From Oceaniovalibus guishaninsula JLT2003 (GTDB taxonomy: Bacteria; Pseudomonadota; Alphaproteobacteria; Rhodobacterales; Rhodobacteraceae), in assembly GCF_000299575.1 (NCBI RefSeq), contig NZ_AMGO01000020.1, positions 37,905-101,904 of the forward strand: a DNA stretch of 64,000 nt, given 5' to 3'. The notes below the pieces were generated by a model. That model was not told where the DNA came from. It searched no databases and saw only the letters and a program-made list of their open reading frames with translations. Position numbers and translations under genes: made by a program. Every line of letters starts with the position of its first letter. Position 1 is the stretch's first letter. Positions 57,701 to 64,000 of this stretch are shown one piece after another.

Positions 57701-58222
57701 GCGCGCGCCGCCCAGGGCCCGCATGTCGCCAGCATCGCCGGTGCCGTCAGCGGCCGGCAGGAACGCAAGTCCGCGCGCGGCAACCGCTTTGCCTTCGTGC
57801 AGATGTCCGATCCCACCGGGCTTTGCGAAGTAACGGTCTTTTCCGATGTGCTCGAATCCTCGCGCGACCTGCTCGAGGCGGGCAGCCGCGTGGTCGTCCA
57901 GGTCGAGGCGACGATGGAGGCCGACACCCTCAAGCTGCTGGGCCGCAGCATCGCCGCCGTGGACGACATCGTGGCCGATGCGGGCGGCTCGGGCCTGCGC
58001 GTCTTCGTGGACGAGGCGGGCGCGATCGAGGCCGTGCGCGACCTGCTGGAAGGCGCGCGCGCCGACCGCAACGTCCGCAGCGGGCGCGGCCCCATCACCC
58101 TGTGCCTGTCCGACCCCGCCCTTCCCGGCGAGGTCGAGGTCGATCTGGGTGCCGATTTCCCCGTCTCGCCCCGCATCCGCGCCGCCATCAAATCGCTGGG
58201 GTTCGAGGTCGAGGACGTCTGA
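54728..58222 (+). CDS. dnaE: DNA polymerase III alpha subunit
   Basis: A 1164-residue replicative polymerase. The N-terminal PHP domain starts [20 protein letters not shown]. The palm holds the catalytic Asp residues in [18 protein letters not shown] and the conserved [14 protein letters not shown]. Finger and middle motifs are [20 protein letters not shown] and [20 protein letters not shown]. The C-terminus carries helix-hairpin-helix and OB-fold parts ([18 protein letters not shown]). Full length. ATG 54728 gives the canonical N-terminus. It converges with slyX. Confidence 0.97.
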   Translation: [1164 protein letters not shown]

Positions 58223-58229
58223 CGCCCAG

Positions 58230-58436
58230 CTACCAATGCGGCGGGCGCTGGTCGGCTAGGGGGACCGACCCGCCCGCGTCCAGGTCGCGCTCGGCCTCGC
58301 GGCGCATCAGCATCTCGATCCGCCGCTCCAGCCGCTCGATTCGGCCGGCCTGCTCGGCGACGATATCCGACAATTCGTCCTGCACACGCAGAAGATGCGC
58401 GACTTTCTCTTCTAGATTGTAACGTGGATCGGTCAT
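58230..58436 (-). CDS. slyX: SlyX family protein
   Basis: A 68-residue protein that is nearly all coiled coil (EEKVAHLLRVQDELSDIVAE, then RIERLERRIEMLMRREAE) and ends RPPHW, the characteristic SlyX tail. Its function is unknown; in enterobacteria it is named for linkage to slyD. It is monocistronic and converges with dnaE, seven bases apart. Confidence 0.85.
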   Translation of the reverse strand: MTDPRYNLEEKVAHLLRVQDELSDIVAEQAGRIERLERRIEMLMRREAERDLDAGGSVPLADQRPPHW

Positions 58437-58459
58437 CGGTCCTCGGAAGAAACAATAGG

Positions 58460-58508
58460 CCAGATCACGCAGTCATTATCGCCACAACTGACTGATCTGG
58501 GGCGATAA
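58460..58508. promoter_or_regulatory. Two interleaved perfect inverted repeats upstream of a VPLPA-CTERM gene
   Basis: The order is CCAGATCA (58460-58467), TTATCGCC (58476-58483), TGATCTGG (58493-58500), GGCGATAA (58501-58508). The first pairs with the third and the second with the fourth, all perfectly over eight bases. It lies 18 bases upstream of a candidate -35 box. As DNA it could be overlapping operators; as RNA it would form a pseudoknot. Confidence 0.55.
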
Positions 58509-58526
58509 ACTTCAACCCGTCTCAAA

Positions 58527-58554
58527 TTGACCGTATCCCGGACAGACCGACAAT
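58527..58554 (+). promoter_or_regulatory. Candidate promoter of the second VPLPA-CTERM gene
   Basis: TTGACC (58527-58532) and GACAAT (58549-58554) are 16 bases apart, about 46 bases before the ATG at 58600. The -10 box matches consensus at four of six positions. Confidence 0.45.
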
Positions 58555-58599
58555 TCCATGGCCGGTCGATTCATGCGGCCCTTTCAAGCGAGTGATACG

Positions 58600-59259
58600 A
58601 TGAAAAAGAAAACTCTGGCCGGCGCGTTTGTCGCGGCGGCATTGCTCGGCGGCGCTGCGAATGCCGCCACCATCGGATTCGAGGGGCTGGATGCCGGCGC
58701 GATGCAGAATGTGCCGCTGACCACCTTCACCGAAGCCGGTTTCACCTTCGGCCTGACCTGGACTGGCCCGTCCAAGGGGCCGGCGATCTTCGACACCCTC
58801 TGCAAGGGCTACAAGAAGTGTAACGACGACAAGGATCTGCGGCCGCGCAACCAGGGCGACAACGGCGTCGCCGGCAACGTCCTGATCCTTCAGGACGCGG
58901 GCAACGGCAAGCCGACGCCGAACGACGCGGCCGCCGCGGGCACCATCACCTTCACCCTGCTCGACGGTCCGGCGCTGCTGCTCTCGGGCGCCTCGGCGGT
59001 CGATGACGGCATCTTCGGTGTCGTGGCCGGCGGCAAGACGCTGGGTTCGGCGAACATCGCCAAGGATCGCCAGACGGCGACGATCGCCTTCGATCCGTTC
59101 CAGATCAACCGGGGCGAGTCGTTCACCCTGACCTACAGCGGCTCCGGCGGCTTCGACGCGCTTCAGGTGGCGGCCGTTCCGCTGCCCGCCGCGCTGCCGA
59201 TGCTGCTGGCCGCGATGGGCGGTCTGGGCTGGGCCGCCCGGCGGCGCAAGGCCGCCTGA
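58600..59259 (+). CDS. Secreted VPLPA-CTERM protein
   Basis: A 219-residue exported protein. The signal peptide is MKKKTLAGAFVAAALLGGAA, cleaved near ANAA. A beta-rich domain follows (ATIGFEGLDAGAMQ, TFTEAGFTFGLTWTG, with a Cys pair in TLCKGYKKCNDDK), and the sorting tail is VPLPAALPMLLAAMGG, then a hydrophobic helix and the basic end RRRKAA. Such tails are used by an exosortase-type surface system. Start ATG 58600 is clear from the signal peptide. The passenger domain resembles PEP-CTERM protein domains of unknown role. Preceded by a dense inverted-repeat region. Confidence 0.75.
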   Translation: MKKKTLAGAFVAAALLGGAANAATIGFEGLDAGAMQNVPLTTFTEAGFTFGLTWTGPSKGPAIFDTLCKGYKKCNDDKDLRPRNQGDNGVAGNVLILQDAGNGKPTPNDAAAAGTITFTLLDGPALLLSGASAVDDGIFGVVAGGKTLGSANIAKDRQTATIAFDPFQINRGESFTLTYSGSGGFDALQVAAVPLPAALPMLLAAMGGLGWAARRRKAA

Positions 59260-59376
59260 TCGCGCGCCTGATCGCGTCTTGGCGTCGGGCTTGCACGCCC
59301 GGCGCCCCATCCCGGCGGCTTGCCCCCACAAGGGGCATCCGCTAGGCAGCGCGCGACTGCAACGCCGGGGACAGTG

Positions 59377-60855
59377 ATGGCGCCGAAGAAACAACCGCGA
59401 CCGAAGGCCGCCACCCCCAAGGGCTTTCGCGACTATTTCGGCCCCGAAGTCACCCGCCGGACCGAGATGCTGCGCCGCATCGCGGATGTCTATCACCTTT
59501 ACGGCTTCGATGCGCTGGAAACCTCGGCGGTCGAGACGGTCGAGGCGCTGGGCAAGTTTCTGCCCGATGTGGACCGCCCCAATGCCGGCGTCTTCGCCTG
59601 GCAGGAGGATGCCGACGACAAGGGCGACTGGCTGGCGTTGCGTTACGACATGACGGCGCCCCTGGCCCGCGTCGCCGCGCAATACCGCGACACCCTGCCC
59701 AGCCCCTACCGGCGGTTCACCATGGGTCCGGTCTGGCGCAACGAAAAACCCGGTCCGGGCCGCTTTCGTCAGTTCTATCAATGCGATGCCGATACGGTCG
59801 GCGCGCCCTCGATGGCGGCCGATGCCGAAATCTGCGCCCTGACCGCCGATGTGCTGGAAGCGGTCGGCATCGCGCGCGGCGATTACATCGTGCGCGTGAA
59901 CAACCGCAAGATCCTCAACGGTGTGATGCAGGTCGCGGGGCTTGCCGGGCCCGACCACGACGCCGCCCGCGGCATCGTCCTGCGCGCCATAGACAAGCTG
60001 GACCGCCTCGGCCGCGACGGCGTGCGCGATCTGCTGGGCGCGGGCCGGCGCGACGAAAGCGGCGACTTCACCAGCGGCGCCGGGCTGGACGACGCGCAGG
60101 CGGCGCTGCTGCTCGATTTCTGCGAGGCGCGGCGCGACGACAACGCCGCCACGCTGGTCCGGCTGCGCGATCTCGTGGCCGATTCCGCCATCGGCGCCGA
60201 CGGGGTGGAGGAGCTGTCGCAGATCGCCGACGCCCTCGCCGCGCTGGGCTACGGCCCCGACCGCGTGGTGATCGACCCTTCGGTCGTGCGCGGCCTCGGC
60301 TACTATACCGGCCCCGTCTACGAGGCCGAGCTGACGTTCCAGATCGCGGACGAGGACGGGCGCCCGCGCCAATTCGGCAGCGTCGCGGGGGGCGGGCGCT
60401 ATGACGATCTGGTGCGCCGCTTCACCGGCCAGGACGTGCCCGCCACCGGCGTGTCAATCGGGGTGGACCGCCTGCTGGCCGCGCTGGACGCCAGGGGGCG
60501 CGTCGACGACGCGGCGGCGGGTCCGGTCATCGTGACCGTCATGGACCGCGACCGCATGTCGGACTATCAGGCCATGGCCGCCGAGCTTCGGCGCGCCGGC
60601 ATCCGCGCCGAAGTCTATCTGGGAAATCCCAGAAACTTCGGCAACCAGTTGAAATACGCCGATCGCCGCGCGTCCCCGCTGGCCGTGATCCAGGGGGCCG
60701 ACGAACGCGCGCGCGGCGTGGTGCAGGTCAAGGATCTGGCGCTCGGGGCGCGGTTGGCGGGCGAAGTCACCCACGAGGAATGGCGCGCCCAGCCCGCGCA
60801 GTTCGAATTGCCGCGCGCCGATCTGGTGGCCGGGATCGCCAAGCGCCTGCAATGA
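59377..60855 (+). CDS. hisS: Histidyl-tRNA synthetase
   Basis: A 492-residue class II synthetase that charges tRNA-His. Motifs are [17 protein letters not shown] and [14 protein letters not shown] for motif 1, [35 protein letters not shown] for motif 2, and the histidine-specific [15 protein letters not shown] and GGGRYDDL for motif 3. It has a basic N-terminal leader ([14 protein letters not shown]). ATG 59377 is taken; a GTG directly before it (59374) is a possible start. The hisZ start overlaps its stop, in a hisS-hisZ-hisG operon. Confidence 0.96.
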   Translation: MAPKKQPRPKAATPKGFRDYFGPEVTRRTEMLRRIADVYHLYGFDALETSAVETVEALGKFLPDVDRPNAGVFAWQEDADDKGDWLALRYDMTAPLARVAAQYRDTLPSPYRRFTMGPVWRNEKPGPGRFRQFYQCDADTVGAPSMAADAEICALTADVLEAVGIARGDYIVRVNNRKILNGVMQVAGLAGPDHDAARGIVLRAIDKLDRLGRDGVRDLLGAGRRDESGDFTSGAGLDDAQAALLLDFCEARRDDNAATLVRLRDLVADSAIGADGVEELSQIADALAALGYGPDRVVIDPSVVRGLGYYTGPVYEAELTFQIADEDGRPRQFGSVAGGGRYDDLVRRFTGQDVPATGVSIGVDRLLAALDARGRVDDAAAGPVIVTVMDRDRMSDYQAMAAELRRAGIRAEVYLGNPRNFGNQLKYADRRASPLAVIQGADERARGVVQVKDLALGARLAGEVTHEEWRAQPAQFELPRADLVAGIAKRLQ

Positions 60856-61922
60856 CCGATCTCGCCGAAAAGGCCGAGGCCGCGCGCTTTCTCGCCGCAT
60901 TTCAGGCTGCCGGCGCGCAGCCGGTCGAAACCGACATCCTGCAACCCGCCGAGACGTTGCTGGACCTTTACGGCGAGGATATCCGCGGCCGCGCCTTCAC
61001 CACCTTCGATCCCCAGCGGGGCGAAATGATGCTGCGCCCCGATTTCACCGTGCCCATCGTGCAGATGCACATGGCCGGCGGGGCCGATGATGGCGGCATC
61101 GCGCGCTATGCCTATTCGGGGCAGGTTTTCCGCCGTCAAGAAGACCTGTCCGACCGCGCGCCCGAATACCTTCAAACGGGGTTCGAGCTTTTCGGCGGCG
61201 ACGATCCCGCCGCCGCCGACGCCGAGGTTTTCGCGCTGTTTCACGACCTGCTGGCGCCCCTGGGCCTGCGGATCGCCACCGGCGATACCGGCCTGCTGAT
61301 GGCCGCCGTCGCGGGGCTGCCCGTCAGCGATGCGCGCCGCGCCGCGCTGCTGCGGCACATCTGGCGGCCGCGCCGGTTCCGCGCGCTGACGGAACGGTTC
61401 TCGCACCGGACCCGGCCCCGCCGCCCGGCCCCGTCGAACTCACCACAGATCGGCCTGCGCAGCCTGGCCGAGGTGCGCGCGCGTCTCGCGGCCCTGAATG
61501 CCGACGCGGACGAACCGCCGCTCGATCCGGCGCTGGTCGGGCTGATCGACGAATTGCTCGAACTCCACGATGCCGCCCCCGCCGTTCTCGGCCGGCTCGA
61601 GGATATGGCGATGGATATGCCCTGGATAGCCGATGCCGTCGACGGTTTGGCGCGCCGGCTGGATGCGATGACGGCGCGCGGCATCGACGTGGCCGCCCTG
61701 CCGTTCGAAACGGCGCATGGCCGTGCGACGATGGAATATTACGACGGCTTCGTCTTCTCGTTCCGCGCGCCGCAGCGGGGCGATCTGCCGCCTGTGGCGA
61801 CGGGGGGGCGCTATGACGCGCTGACGCGGGTGCTGGGATCGGGCCGCGCCGTGCGCGCCGTGGGCGGCGTCATCCGCCCGGCGCTGACGCTGCTTGCGGC
61901 GGGCCGGGGGGCGTCATGCTGA
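60852..61922 (+). CDS. hisZ: ATP phosphoribosyltransferase regulatory subunit
   Basis: A 356-residue HisS-like protein without tRNA-charging function that joins short-form HisG and confers feedback control by histidine. It has the synthetase-like core ([64 protein letters not shown]) but lacks the anticodon-binding domain. Start ATG 60852 overlaps hisS; the end overlaps hisG by seven bases. Confidence 0.93.
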   Translation: MTDLAEKAEAARFLAAFQAAGAQPVETDILQPAETLLDLYGEDIRGRAFTTFDPQRGEMMLRPDFTVPIVQMHMAGGADDGGIARYAYSGQVFRRQEDLSDRAPEYLQTGFELFGGDDPAAADAEVFALFHDLLAPLGLRIATGDTGLLMAAVAGLPVSDARRAALLRHIWRPRRFRALTERFSHRTRPRRPAPSNSPQIGLRSLAEVRARLAALNADADEPPLDPALVGLIDELLELHDAAPAVLGRLEDMAMDMPWIADAVDGLARRLDAMTARGIDVAALPFETAHGRATMEYYDGFVFSFRAPQRGDLPPVATGGRYDALTRVLGSGRAVRAVGGVIRPALTLLAAGRGASC

Positions 61923-62608
61923 AACTGGGCGTGCCGTCCAAGGGCCGGCTGATGGACAAGACGTTCCAGTGGTTCGGCGAACGCGGCCTTGCCATGGCCC
62001 GCGACGGCGCCGACCGCGAATATGCCGGCAGCGTGGACGGCGCCGATCTGCAACTGGTTCTGCTCAGCGCCGCCGAGATCCCGCGCGATCTGGCCGCCGG
62101 GCGGATCCATCTAGGCGTCACCGGATCCGATCTGGTGCGCGACCGGCTGGTCGCCTGGGATGCGCAGGTCGAGGAGCTGGCGAGGATGGGTTTCGGTCAG
62201 GCCGACCTGGTGATCGCCGTCCCGACCTTCTGGACGGATGTGGAAACGCTCGACGATCTCGACGCGGCGGCGGCGGCCTTCCGGCGCGATCATGGCTTTC
62301 GCATGCGCATCGCCACCAAGTATCACCGCCTGGTCCGCAACCATCTGCGCCACCACGGCGTCGCCGATTACCGGCTGATCGACAGCCAGGGCGCCACCGA
62401 AGGCACCGTGCGCAACGGCACCGCCGAGGCCGTCGCCGACATCACGTCGTCCGGCGAGACGCTGCGCGACAACCATCTCCGGCCGCTGGCCGACGGGCTG
62501 GTCCATGCCAGTCAGGCCACGCTCTATCGCGCGCGCAACGCGGCATGGACCGACGAAGACCGTCAGACGCTGCAAAGGCTGAAGAAGCGCCTCGGCCTCG
62601 ACGCCTGA
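61916..62608 (+). CDS. hisG: ATP phosphoribosyltransferase, short form
   Basis: A 230-residue catalytic subunit of the first step of histidine synthesis. The short form lacks the C-terminal regulatory domain and so needs HisZ, encoded just upstream. Typical pieces are [48 protein letters not shown] and DSQGATEGTVRNGTAEAVAD for the PRPP loop. The ATG is seven bases inside hisZ. Confidence 0.95.
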   Translation: MLKLGVPSKGRLMDKTFQWFGERGLAMARDGADREYAGSVDGADLQLVLLSAAEIPRDLAAGRIHLGVTGSDLVRDRLVAWDAQVEELARMGFGQADLVIAVPTFWTDVETLDDLDAAAAAFRRDHGFRMRIATKYHRLVRNHLRHHGVADYRLIDSQGATEGTVRNGTAEAVADITSSGETLRDNHLRPLADGLVHASQATLYRARNAAWTDEDRQTLQRLKKRLGLDA

Positions 62609-62630
62609 CGGTCCGTGCGGGGCGTCAGGC
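62603..62630. terminator. Hairpin spanning the stops of hisG and the CHRD gene
   Basis: An 8-bp inverted repeat GCCTGACG / CGTCAGGC with a 12-base loop. Each arm contains the stop codon of one of the two convergent genes. It has no T-run, so it is only a possible bidirectional terminator. Confidence 0.4.
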
Positions 62631-63353
62631 CGGGCGCTTCATCCGGCGACGGCCAAGGATGCCCATTCCCGACAGGCCAAGCAGCAGCAGACCGGCCGCA
62701 CCCGGAAGCGGCACCGGCGAAATCTCGGCGGCGGCCACGGGCATCGTCGCGACAAAGCCGCCGTCAGGCGCCGACGGGTCGATGCCTCCGGGCACGATCA
62801 GCCCGTGGATCACATATTCCCGCAGATGCAGCGGAAAGATGTCCGCCGAGGTATAGTCGTTGCCCAGAACCGGGCTGAAGAAAATGGAATCGTCGGTCAG
62901 GTCGAACAGCAGGTCGTATCGCAGCACGCCGCTGGCATCGGCGAACGGCCCCGAATGGACGGCGCTCGGGTCGGGATCGGGAAGCGCCAGCGCCGGTTCG
63001 AGGGACAGCAGAATGTCGCCATAATTCGGCGCGGCTTCCAGCACCTCGACGAACCCGTCGCCGTCATCGTCCAGGTCCATCGTCGGCAGGATCGAATCGC
63101 GCGGCGTTCCGTCGTCGTTGAAGCGGCCATGGATGTGATTGACATGCAGCCGGTCCGGCGTCAAGCCGAAGATCTCGGCCCGGGCGCGCAGCGTGTTTGC
63201 GGTGCGGTCCACATCGAAGATCACCGATCCGCTGACGCCCGAACCGTTCAGTTCCGTCAACGCCGCCTTGAAGGTCGCGGCCCAGCCGGTCACGGGAACC
63301 GTCAGCGCCAATGTGGCCGCCGCCAGAACCGCCGTCATCCTGTAGCTTTTCAT
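62625..63353 (-). CDS. Secreted CHRD-domain protein with VPLPG-CTERM tail
   Basis: A 242-residue exported protein. The signal peptide is MKSYRMTAVLAAATLALTVP, cleaved near GWAA. A CHRD-type domain follows (FKAALTELNGSGVSGSVIFD, then LRARAEIFGLTPDRLHVNHI with the HIHG motif), and the sorting tail is VPLPGAAGLLLLGLSGMGIL then RRRMKRPA. CHRD domains are beta-rich and often surface-located; their bacterial role is unclear. Start ATG 63353 has an AGGGAG site and is preferred to the longer frame. Confidence 0.78.
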   Translation of the reverse strand: MKSYRMTAVLAAATLALTVPVTGWAATFKAALTELNGSGVSGSVIFDVDRTANTLRARAEIFGLTPDRLHVNHIHGRFNDDGTPRDSILPTMDLDDDGDGFVEVLEAAPNYGDILLSLEPALALPDPDPSAVHSGPFADASGVLRYDLLFDLTDDSIFFSPVLGNDYTSADIFPLHLREYVIHGLIVPGGIDPSAPDGGFVATMPVAAAEISPVPLPGAAGLLLLGLSGMGILGRRRMKRPA

Positions 63354-63374
63354 CAAAAGTCTCCCTGAAAGTCG

Positions 63375-63389
63375 GTGACAAACTGTCAC
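63375..63389. promoter_or_regulatory. Possible operator upstream of the CHRD gene
   Basis: A perfect inverted repeat GTGACA aac TGTCAC, followed after three bases by a further GTCAC. It lies 22 bases upstream of the CHRD ATG in an AT-richer gap (63354-63453). No convincing -35/-10 pair was found beside it. Confidence 0.35.
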
Positions 63390-63453
63390 GTCGTCACAAG
63401 CTAGACTAACTTTTCGTCAAGACAGCCGCCCTCACGGAAACTTTTGTTCACCG

Positions 63454-63885
63454 TCACCGCACGCCGATTTCCGCCAGTGCTGCCATTAGCGACGGCGGCA
63501 GGTCCGCATCGCCACCGCGCGCGCCACCCAGGTCCGCCGGGGCATCGGCCGCTTCCAGATAGCGCCAGCCCTGAAAGGGGCGTCGCGCCACGGGTTCGGT
63601 CCGCACCACTTCGGCGTCCAGCACCAGCCCGCAGCGCCGGATGCCGTCCTGCCCCGTCACCTCGTGCAGCGACAGGACGCGCTGGCGGGCCAGGATCAGC
63701 CCCTGGATCACCCAGAAGATCGACCCTCCTGCCAGCAATTCGGCCTGTCGGCGCGGCCACATCCGCGTCAGATGGTAATAGCGTCCGCCGATCCGCTGCT
63801 CAGAGCGGTTGCGCTGCCAGTCGATCAGCCCCTCGACGCTTTCCGATCCGACCGAAAGTTTCAGAAGATGCAGTTTCGCGTCCAT
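63454..63885 (-). CDS. DUF1489 family protein
   Basis: A 143-residue cytosolic protein. KLHLLKLSVGSESVEGLIDW, then LTRMWPRRQAELLAGGSIFW and VIQGLILARQRVLSL are the DUF1489 pattern, known almost only from alphaproteobacteria. No function is established. Upstream, 63886-64000 up to the window edge holds no gene that I can support. Confidence 0.82.
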   Translation of the reverse strand: MDAKLHLLKLSVGSESVEGLIDWQRNRSEQRIGGRYYHLTRMWPRRQAELLAGGSIFWVIQGLILARQRVLSLHEVTGQDGIRRCGLVLDAEVVRTEPVARRPFQGWRYLEAADAPADLGGARGGDADLPPSLMAALAEIGVR

Positions 63886-64000
63886 GCCGTCCCGTTCCGG
63901 TCGCCTACAAGCGCTTGTGCCTCAGCGCCTCCGACCGCCGATATAGCCCGGTGCACGTTGACGCGCCATGCGGCCGACAGTAACGTGATCGGCCCGCCTC

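Noticed and set aside
54179..57724. An 1181-residue open frame on the minus strand
   Set aside because: It is the antisense shadow of dnaE; its residues are a repetitive mix of His, Arg, Ala and Gly with no recognisable domain.
59291..59320. GC-rich hairpin after the second VPLPA-CTERM gene
   Set aside because: The stem has a mismatch and no T-run; similar palindromes are frequent in this GC-rich DNA, so I did not call a terminator.
1..64000. CRISPR arrays, insertion sequences, integrases, rRNA genes or phage genes
   Set aside because: None were found by eye; no regular spaced repeats and no transposase or recombinase motifs occur in any credible frame.

Overview
The window is 64 kb of very GC-rich bacterial chromosome, almost fully coding, with many stop/start overlaps of the ATGA type. 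It suggests an alphaproteobacterium of the Rhodobacteraceae/Paracoccaceae. The grounds are the hisS-hisZ-hisG order with a short-form HisG, a split xdhA/xdhB/xdhC set like that of Rhodobacter capsulatus, three secreted proteins with C-terminal VPLPA/VPLPG sorting signals, a zinc-free L36, DUF1489 and DUF3072 proteins, and a dispersed GGTATTT...GAAAGATGAAG repeat. The genus cannot be fixed from the sequence alone. No phage, insertion sequence, integrase, CRISPR array or rRNA was seen.

Layout. 1-4.3 kb: an AT-rich gene fragment at the edge, succinate-semialdehyde dehydrogenase, an alpha/beta hydrolase and a secreted pseudo-protease. 4.4-8.2 kb: glyQ, a membrane protein and glyS; glyS carries an AT-rich coding segment. 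8.2-18.2 kb: a PPDK-like enzyme, a cell-wall hydrolase, folB-folP-glmM, a small HdeA-like protein, a PaaK-like ligase and a degenerate-caspase/peptidoglycan-binding protein. 18.2-23.3 kb: rpmJ and tRNA-Val, an N-formylglutamate amidohydrolase-like protein, a VPLPA-CTERM protein, malic enzyme and two DUF3072 proteins. 23.3-27.8 kb: the nucleoside salvage operon cdd-deoA-deoB-add-upp. 27.8-37.7 kb: a membrane protein, then fatty-acid or branched-chain beta-oxidation genes headed by a MerR regulator that has its own operator, plus a second MerR. 37.8-41.4 kb: two thioesterases, a MATE exporter, pyrD and DUF952. 41.6-54.1 kb: a periplasmic 5'-nucleotidase, an MFS transporter, and a long operon xdhA-xdhB-xdhC plus a BMP-type nucleoside/purine ABC importer. 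54.2-64 kb: a copper-storage protein, dnaE, slyX, a second VPLPA-CTERM protein, hisS-hisZ-hisG, a CHRD-domain VPLPG-CTERM protein and a DUF1489 protein.

Together, three separate modules form a scavenging route for extracellular nucleotides. The 5'-nucleotidase strips phosphate, the BMP ABC importer takes up nucleosides or bases, xanthine dehydrogenase oxidises purines, and cdd/deoA/deoB/add/upp salvage the remainder. The beta-oxidation cluster looks self-regulated: a perfect dyad sits in the 19-bp spacer of the promoter in front of the MerR gene.

The most unusual features are the low-GC in-frame segment in glyS, the low-GC small gene coupled to gabD at the left edge, a dispersed intergenic repeat that has also entered the xdhB reading frame, and three proteins that keep a hydrolase-like fold but seem to have lost catalytic residues.
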